NCBI GenBank assembly: GCA_018660415.1
Contig: JABJKG010000010.1
Location: forward strand, 1 to 64,000
DNA: 64,000 bases
From: a bacterium
GTDB taxonomy: Bacteria > Babelota > Babeliae > Babelales > UBA12409
Direction of reading: 5' to 3'
Positions within the stretch are counted from its first letter, which is position 1. Each line of letters begins with the position of its first letter. Position numbers and translations under genes: made by a program. Below the pieces are notes generated by a model that did not search any database, was not told the origin of the DNA, and saw only the letters and a list, made by a program, of their open reading frames with translations. This document shows, in pieces, positions 60,401 through 64,000 of this stretch.

Positions 60401-61937
60401 CAGGAAAGCTAGCACTTGCAGGTTGTAGTGTTAGAGTATTAGAAGAGATTGAACCGGCATTAGCATTTGGAGTTGAGCCAACAGCTGCCATTGTTGTTAC
60501 CGCTGAAGCTCCTGTATTGGTGGTCCATTCTAATGTTCCTGTACCATTGGATGCTGCGAGTATTTGGCCTGTGGATCCTACAGCGGTCGGGAGTGTTAAG
60601 GTATAGCTGGTGCTTACGGCACCGGGAGCATGAACACCTACATATTGACCACCAGTAGTATCTTGGAATCTTACTTCATTTGTTGCTGCCATATTAAGGT
60701 TGCCAGTCATTGTATCACCAGCTTTTAAGACATTAAGTGAGGCAGATCCTGTCATGATGCCAGCACTAAAATCTCCCGAAGAATCACGTGCAATGATTGC
60801 ATTTGCTGTATCGTTTGGCGTAGCAGTAGTGGCAGAGTTAGCAACTTTACCAGCAGTTGATATTGTCGCTAATTTGGTATCAACAATTCCTGCATTGGTT
60901 GCTACGTCATTATTAACTATTAAGGAAGAAGAAAGCAGGCCAGATGCGTCATTATGAATAACTCCTGCTGTGGAAAATGGGGTGACTGTTACCGATCCAG
61001 TACTTACTGTTAGTCCGTTTTCAGCCGTGACCAGTCCACCAGCTTGAAATGCATCATCCGTCTTGAGGGTATTGGAGGCAGACCTATATAAATTAGTATC
61101 GGAATTGAACATTAATACTGTATCAGCTTCTAGAGTTACTGTTTTATCAAAACCGCTGTGTGAAACTAGGGAAAAAGTATTAACCAAAGGCTTGCCGTCT
61201 CCCGTATCGCTGTTAAAGAAATTAAATTGTAGGTCACCATTAGTAGCTGACTTAGTTAAGGTCCAACCGCGAAGATCATCGGTAGATCCGGCCCCGACGT
61301 TTTCATCAGAATAAACAGCTAATATCGCAGTCTTAGTTCTGTCGCCTGTAACGGCAACAAGCTTGCTTTCTTCATCTTGAGATTGAACACCAAGAATGGT
61401 CCCTTCACCGGCATTTGGGTTGATATATAGAATTCCTTTATCGCTATAGTATTCTTTTTTGTAACTTAGGGTAGGGTTGGTGGCATTTGTTCGCACTTGT
61501 AAAAGATTCTGATTGGTGTCTGTAGAGGCTCCGATTTTAATTACAGTTTGATTGATGCTAACATCTCCTACATTAATTTGTGTAGCCCCATTAAGAGTGG
61601 TATTACTATCAATAGTAACACCAGAGTTTTTAATTCTTTTCCCGTCACTGCCATTAAATATAGCAATTGCGTTATTGGTGGAAAAAGCTGGTCCTTCAAC
61701 ATCGCCATCTCCTCCGCTGCCAATTTGTGTGCTATTACCTGTAGGGTCGAGGATCCAGTCTACACCTGCAATGATTTCTTGAGAGATTGCGGGCGGTCTT
61801 CCTCCTCCAATAGGAACTCGTGGAGCACGTATAGCAGTTTTTTTATCAAGGACTTTCTGAGTTGTTCCAAAAGATTCTGAATTAAATACTAGTAAGCACA
61901 TTAATAGACTTATTAGTATTTTATAGGATAGTTTCAT
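57402..61937 (-). CDS. Giant modular secreted fibre-like protein, 1511 aa
   Basis: ATG 61937 gives signal peptide MKLSYKILISLLMCLLVFNS; the frame extends to 61973. The body consists of repeated β-modules rich in Asp, Gly, Ser, Thr and Asn: VLKAGDTMTGNLNM (twice; a phage tail-fibre motif), ILLDGATLDIDADVINVEAL (three times in variant forms), and STIVARDGSGDF (several). The last ~400 residues are the domain shared with the 403-aa downstream product. Likely a long surface fibre or adhesin built from tail-fibre-like repeats. Its low-complexity repeats create long antisense open frames that are not genes. Confidence 0.8.
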   Translation of the reverse strand: MKLSYKILISLLMCLLVFNSESFGTTQKVLDKKTAIRAPRVPIGGGRPPAISQEIIAGVDWILDPTGNSTQIGSGGDGDVEGPAFSTNNAIAIFNGSDGKRIKNSGVTIDSNTTLNGATQINVGDVSINQTVIKIGASTDTNQNLLQVRTNATNPTLSYKKEYYSDKGILYINPNAGEGTILGVQSQDEESKLVAVTGDRTKTAILAVYSDENVGAGSTDDLRGWTLTKSATNGDLQFNFFNSDTGDGKPLVNTFSLVSHSGFDKTVTLEADTVLMFNSDTNLYRSASNTLKTDDAFQAGGLVTAENGLTVSTGSVTVTPFSTAGVIHNDASGLLSSSLIVNNDVATNAGIVDTKLATISTAGKVANSATTATPNDTANAIIARDSSGDFSAGIMTGSASLNVLKAGDTMTGNLNMAATNEVRFQDTTGGQYVGVHAPGAVSTSYTLTLPTAVGSTGQILAASNGTGTLEWTTNTGASAVTTMAAVGSTPNANAGSISSNTLTLQPASASFPGVVTTGTQTFAGTKTFSAIGGTALTIDGSSSVDISRSTGNTSIGRNADGTVLLDGATLDIDADVINVEALTASQAVVTDGSKNLTSLEYTAANTPSTIVARDGSGDFNVNMITVGGTVTNDTDVATKAYVDSVASGLDIKDPSRVRGASNVTLVNTQTIDGVVLVADDRVLLTNQTDATENGIWLVKAGTSPAGDWVRPTDFPNGGSAAGAYTFIEEGTLYANSSYVCTNTAGSDVIDTNNLEFAQFSASENIVGANVGSGDGDVFRDKTGSTLNFKTIAAGTHMVVTNNANDISLSTDAASANTSSTIVARDGSGDFSTGTITATALAGTTLGINGSTIVNINTTAGNTTIGRDAAGTILLDGATLDIDADVINVEALTASQAVVTDGSKNLTSLEYTDSNTASTLVQRDGSGDFSAGTITADLTGSVTGAASLNVLKAGDTMTGNLNMDATINMNTQNEIRFQDDSGGEYVGIKAPTGVTSYTLNLPATTGSLGQAIVTDGSNNLSFASRVAGPGTSTDNAIARYNGTSGSSLEDSSVLISDSDAASGITQLDVDNVRIDGNSITSTDPNGDINITPDGSGEVVLDGLNWPTADGASGQVISTNGSGQLAFSNAAGSGFVSTFGDQIVTNRVNQIALLFQYNVPTDLVTVSTLNTGTVEQTQGLLKLNTGLNAAGFAQVTSKDVLHYTPGHESAVFFTAAWTTGVADSYQYIGLYDDNDGWAIGYNETNFGVLFRRDGGTDVFINQASFNLDPLNGSGPSGFTIDQTKINVFRIAYGWLGSAPITFYVVTPQGEWIAFHRIEQPNASNEPSVINPTLPMRAETVNTDNTSDLELRTVCWNGTSQGQLVGMRNYTEFTLNKSISSTEIPIMTIRNKTTFAAQINKTTIRSIYANFGVENTDLIAFNFVKNATLTGAAYTDVDASFSVAEVDRSATAVSGGTQVYTTMTTRDAGNSNIFFTANDLDIFLRPGETLTITARNLAAGSSENNVVFGWDEIQ
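59209..59330. repeat. Internal repeat copy A in the fibre gene
   Basis: 122 bases nearly identical to 60136-60257, encoding the ILLDGATLDIDADV ... SLEYT module. Differences are mostly synonymous single bases, so the module was duplicated recently or is homogenised by recombination. Confidence 0.85.
60136..60257. repeat. Internal repeat copy B in the fibre gene
   Basis: Second copy of the 122-base module, 927 bases from copy A. A shorter repeat encoding LKAGDTMTGNLNM occurs at about 59056-59118 and 60691-60753. Confidence 0.85.
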
Positions 61938-62051
61938 TACTTTTAACCTAATAGTAAGTATCAAATTAATCATACTTAACTACTAACTCAAAATAAGACA
62001 GAATGCAACTCTGTAGGTTCGATGTGGATTGGAAATTATATCAAGTTTCGT

Positions 62052-63092
62052 TTATTGGCAGCCCATATCGGTTGCATGCTTTGGTTTAACGCCACTTCGA
62101 ACAAAGGGATCATCTTTAAAGACTTTTTTGCTTCCTCCTTTGGAGGTGACGGTAAATTTATAATCTTTTCCAAATGAACAGTTACACCATGAACCACCAG
62201 CAAATGAGTCTTTAAGGGATACGACTATATTCTTGCCTGGTCGCCCTTGAATAGGGAGTAAGGTGGCACAAAATACTGCTGAAGGCCAGTTGTTGGTAGA
62301 TTCTTGAAATAATGCTGGCGTGTAAATTAGTTCTGGAAACCCTTGGGCTGACAGTCTGACGGAAATCCCTTTGACGTTTGCCATATTGGTGAGGCTGAAC
62401 ATTGCAAACTGTATTGCTGTGTTCTTGAATATAGCACCTTGTAAGTCAGAGTTTTTGGTATATTTTCCTGGACTTTCGTCATAAAAAAGCATTCTGCTGA
62501 GATTGGCGTCAGTAAAGTTAGCCTTTTTAAATTCACTGTTAGCCGCATAGACGTTATTAAGAGCTGTTCCTACAAATGAGGTGTTATTACATTTAACGCC
62601 ACCCATAGAGCAACCGTTCATGAGTGAATAGTCAAAATTGGCGCCGCTAAAATCACCGTCAGTCATGACCATCCCACGAAGATCAGCAAACCGTAGAGAT
62701 GCTCCTTTGAAGTTAGCCTTTGGCTTGAGTTGAATGTTTTGTAGATCAATACCATCCAAGAAACAACCGGGGCACTCGCCAGTATTTAAAAGCTTAGTAA
62801 AATCTTTTTTCCACCGAGCAGCCTTTTTAGGATCAGACATCCCTCCTTTTTTACTACAAACCAACTGTGGCTTTACAAGTCGACACGCATCTTGAGTGCC
62901 GAGAGGTGTATCGGTTGGACATGGCTTTAGTTGTGCCTGCAGATCTGCACACGGTTGTGCTGGATCTAAGAGTATCTTGTTAACAGGAGCAGCCTGTAGT
63001 TGCAGCTTAGCTTCCGGTGTTTCGATTTTAACAGCACCATACACATATTCCGATATAAGGAGAAAGAATAGTATAAATAATATTTTCTTCAT
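62052..63092 (-). CDS. Secreted pentapeptide-repeat protein, 346 aa
   Basis: Signal peptide MKKILFILFFLLISEYVYG. The central part (about residues 125-230) has pentapeptide repeats of the A(D/N)LxX type: ANFKGASLRFADLRG, GDFSGANFDYSLMNG, SEFKKANFTDANLSR and SDLQGAIFKNTAIQF. These form a right-handed β-helix. Many cysteines in the N- and C-terminal parts (PCADLQ, PCPTD, CPGCF, WCNCSF) suggest disulfides. Probably a surface or secreted scaffold; function unknown. Confidence 0.85.
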   Translation of the reverse strand: MKKILFILFFLLISEYVYGAVKIETPEAKLQLQAAPVNKILLDPAQPCADLQAQLKPCPTDTPLGTQDACRLVKPQLVCSKKGGMSDPKKAARWKKDFTKLLNTGECPGCFLDGIDLQNIQLKPKANFKGASLRFADLRGMVMTDGDFSGANFDYSLMNGCSMGGVKCNNTSFVGTALNNVYAANSEFKKANFTDANLSRMLFYDESPGKYTKNSDLQGAIFKNTAIQFAMFSLTNMANVKGISVRLSAQGFPELIYTPALFQESTNNWPSAVFCATLLPIQGRPGKNIVVSLKDSFAGGSWCNCSFGKDYKFTVTSKGGSKKVFKDDPFVRSGVKPKHATDMGCQ

Positions 63093-63193
63093 AATAACAC
63101 AACCCTATTTTTAAACCCTATTTGTTTTAAGTTATAGCAAATAAGGGCTCCTTTTTTCAAGGAACGGGTTTACTTTAAAAAGATGGTGCTGTA

Positions 63194-63892
63194 CTAGATA
63201 GGGTTATATTGGTTTGCTGAGTTTAGATAACTCAATATTTGAAGTATGTCGGCATGTTTAGTTTTTTTATGTCGTCTAAGGCATGATGGATCGGCAAAGG
63301 GTTGATGATTACAGTGAGGACATGGGTAGGTTACACCTTGATGCTTAGCTTTTTGATGTCGCCAAAGGCCTGATTGATCGGCAAAGGGTTGATGATTACA
63401 GTCGGGACATGGGTAGGTTACGCCTTCATGCTTTCTTTTTTTATGCTGTCTAAGGCCTGTTTGAGTGGCATATGGACGTTGAGTACAATGGGTGCACTGG
63501 AAAGATGGTTGGTTGTTAGTAGAAAGGTTACGCGGGATGGGTCTTTCTGGAGATAGTAGAGGATCAGGGGAGTTGTTTGTCAATTCATCCCAGTTCAAAT
63601 TGATATCATAGATGTCACCTTCGGGTTGTTCAGGAAGATTTGGACTTTCACTTTGATATATTTGACCATCTGAACCAAAGGGGGGGGCATATTGAGCTGT
63701 ACTACTATGCCACTGCCCATCGATAAGTGATCTTGATTGGGGTTTAGAGCTAGGAGAATCTTCTCCCAACCGATGATCCCAATCTAAATCGCTACCATAG
63801 GTGTTACCTTCAAATGATCCTGCAGGTGCATTACCTAGATAAAGGACACTTCCCAGAATGATAAATAGGAGTTTGATATATACTCTACTCAT
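63194..63892 (-). CDS. Secreted C2H2 zinc-finger protein, 232 aa
   Basis: Signal peptide (MSRVYIKLLFIILGSVLYLG), a disordered Ser/Pro/Asp-rich region of about 110 residues, then three tandem C2H2 fingers: CTHCTQRPYATQTGLRQH, CPDCNHQPFADQSGLWRH and CPHCNHQPFADPSCLRRH, each followed by KxKH and joined by eukaryote-like linkers (HEGVTYPC, HQGVTYPC). Cys-x2-Cys-x13-His-x4-His in all three. AAGAGG precedes the ATG. C2H2 arrays are rare in bacteria; with a signal peptide this looks like an effector aimed at host nucleic acid. Expression and targeting are inferred. Confidence 0.8.
   Translation of the reverse strand: MSRVYIKLLFIILGSVLYLGNAPAGSFEGNTYGSDLDWDHRLGEDSPSSKPQSRSLIDGQWHSSTAQYAPPFGSDGQIYQSESPNLPEQPEGDIYDINLNWDELTNNSPDPLLSPERPIPRNLSTNNQPSFQCTHCTQRPYATQTGLRQHKKRKHEGVTYPCPDCNHQPFADQSGLWRHQKAKHQGVTYPCPHCNHQPFADPSCLRRHKKTKHADILQILSYLNSANQYNPI
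63280..63450. repeat. Tandem 87-bp repeats encoding zinc fingers
   Basis: The unit has a period of 87 bases (29 codons = one finger plus linker). Two neighbouring units are nearly identical and a third (to about 63510) is more diverged, which indicates recent finger duplication. Confidence 0.8.
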
Positions 63893-64000
63893 TACAACCT
63901 CTTTTTTTAATACATATGCTTCTTGTTAAAATAAATAATATCACAAACGTTAAGGTTTGTGTAAGTATTTATGTGTTTATTGTTTTATATATGGGGTGTT

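Overview
The window is a gene-dense, AT-rich bacterial chromosome segment with about 65 genes. Core genes are those of a Gram-negative cell with peptidoglycan. A MurE carries the DNPR motif of meso-diaminopimelate ligases, a predicted outer-membrane barrel is present, and there are many signal peptides. More than half of the genes are small secreted orphans in tandem paralogous groups. Ankyrin, TPR, pentapeptide, C2H2 zinc-finger and kinase-like proteins occur alongside muropeptide scavenging and an archaeal/Rickettsia-type ValRS. This fits a host-dependent bacterium of protists, and Candidatus Dependentiae (TM6) is my best guess. That assignment is inference: there is no rRNA in the window, and I found no tRNA, CRISPR array, transposase or prophage.

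Layout. 1-14.2 kb: small secreted proteins, then core genes (ybeY, valS, a GT-C/TPR membrane protein, a catalytically dead M50-like membrane protein, tyrS, gpmI, rsmE, tsaB, ruvX). Four small secreted genes sit behind tyrS next to a duplicated tyrS 3' end. 14.2-22.3 kb: an AGCS symporter behind a possible leader peptide, coiled-coil secreted proteins, murE, cysteine-rich secreted proteins, and a stand-alone LigD phosphoesterase domain. 22.3-27.8 kb: four related secreted proteins, two with protein-kinase hallmarks, one of them split by an in-frame stop codon, then an outer-membrane barrel. 28-38.5 kb: membrane pyrophosphatase, small secreted paralogs, DUF1653, cupin, M15 peptidase, CaCA exchanger, a run of six paralogous secreted proteins, and a phosphoribosyltransferase. 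38.6-46.2 kb: a large ankyrin protein and a muropeptide-salvage set (BadF-type sugar kinase, NagZ, NamZ). 46.2-56.2 kb: a thiol-redox block (five exported thioredoxin domains in three genes, one more Trx-like protein, a DsbD-type transporter), a class I ribonucleotide reductase small subunit, and a pgi-zwf-gnd-cyclase operon. 56.2-64 kb: two surface/fibre-like proteins sharing a C-terminal domain, a pentapeptide protein and a secreted C2H2 zinc-finger protein.

How it fits together. Oxidative pentose-phosphate flux can make NADPH, which would feed the DsbD/thioredoxin chain and nucleotide reduction. NagZ, NamZ, the sugar kinase and the M15 peptidase can degrade muropeptides and recover their sugars. 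The secreted families look like host-interaction proteins. The most unusual item is NrdB: by alignment it has lost three of the four carboxylate metal ligands and also has Phe at the radical-tyrosine position. Start codons were moved from the longest reading frame wherever a Shine-Dalgarno sequence or a signal peptide indicated a different one.
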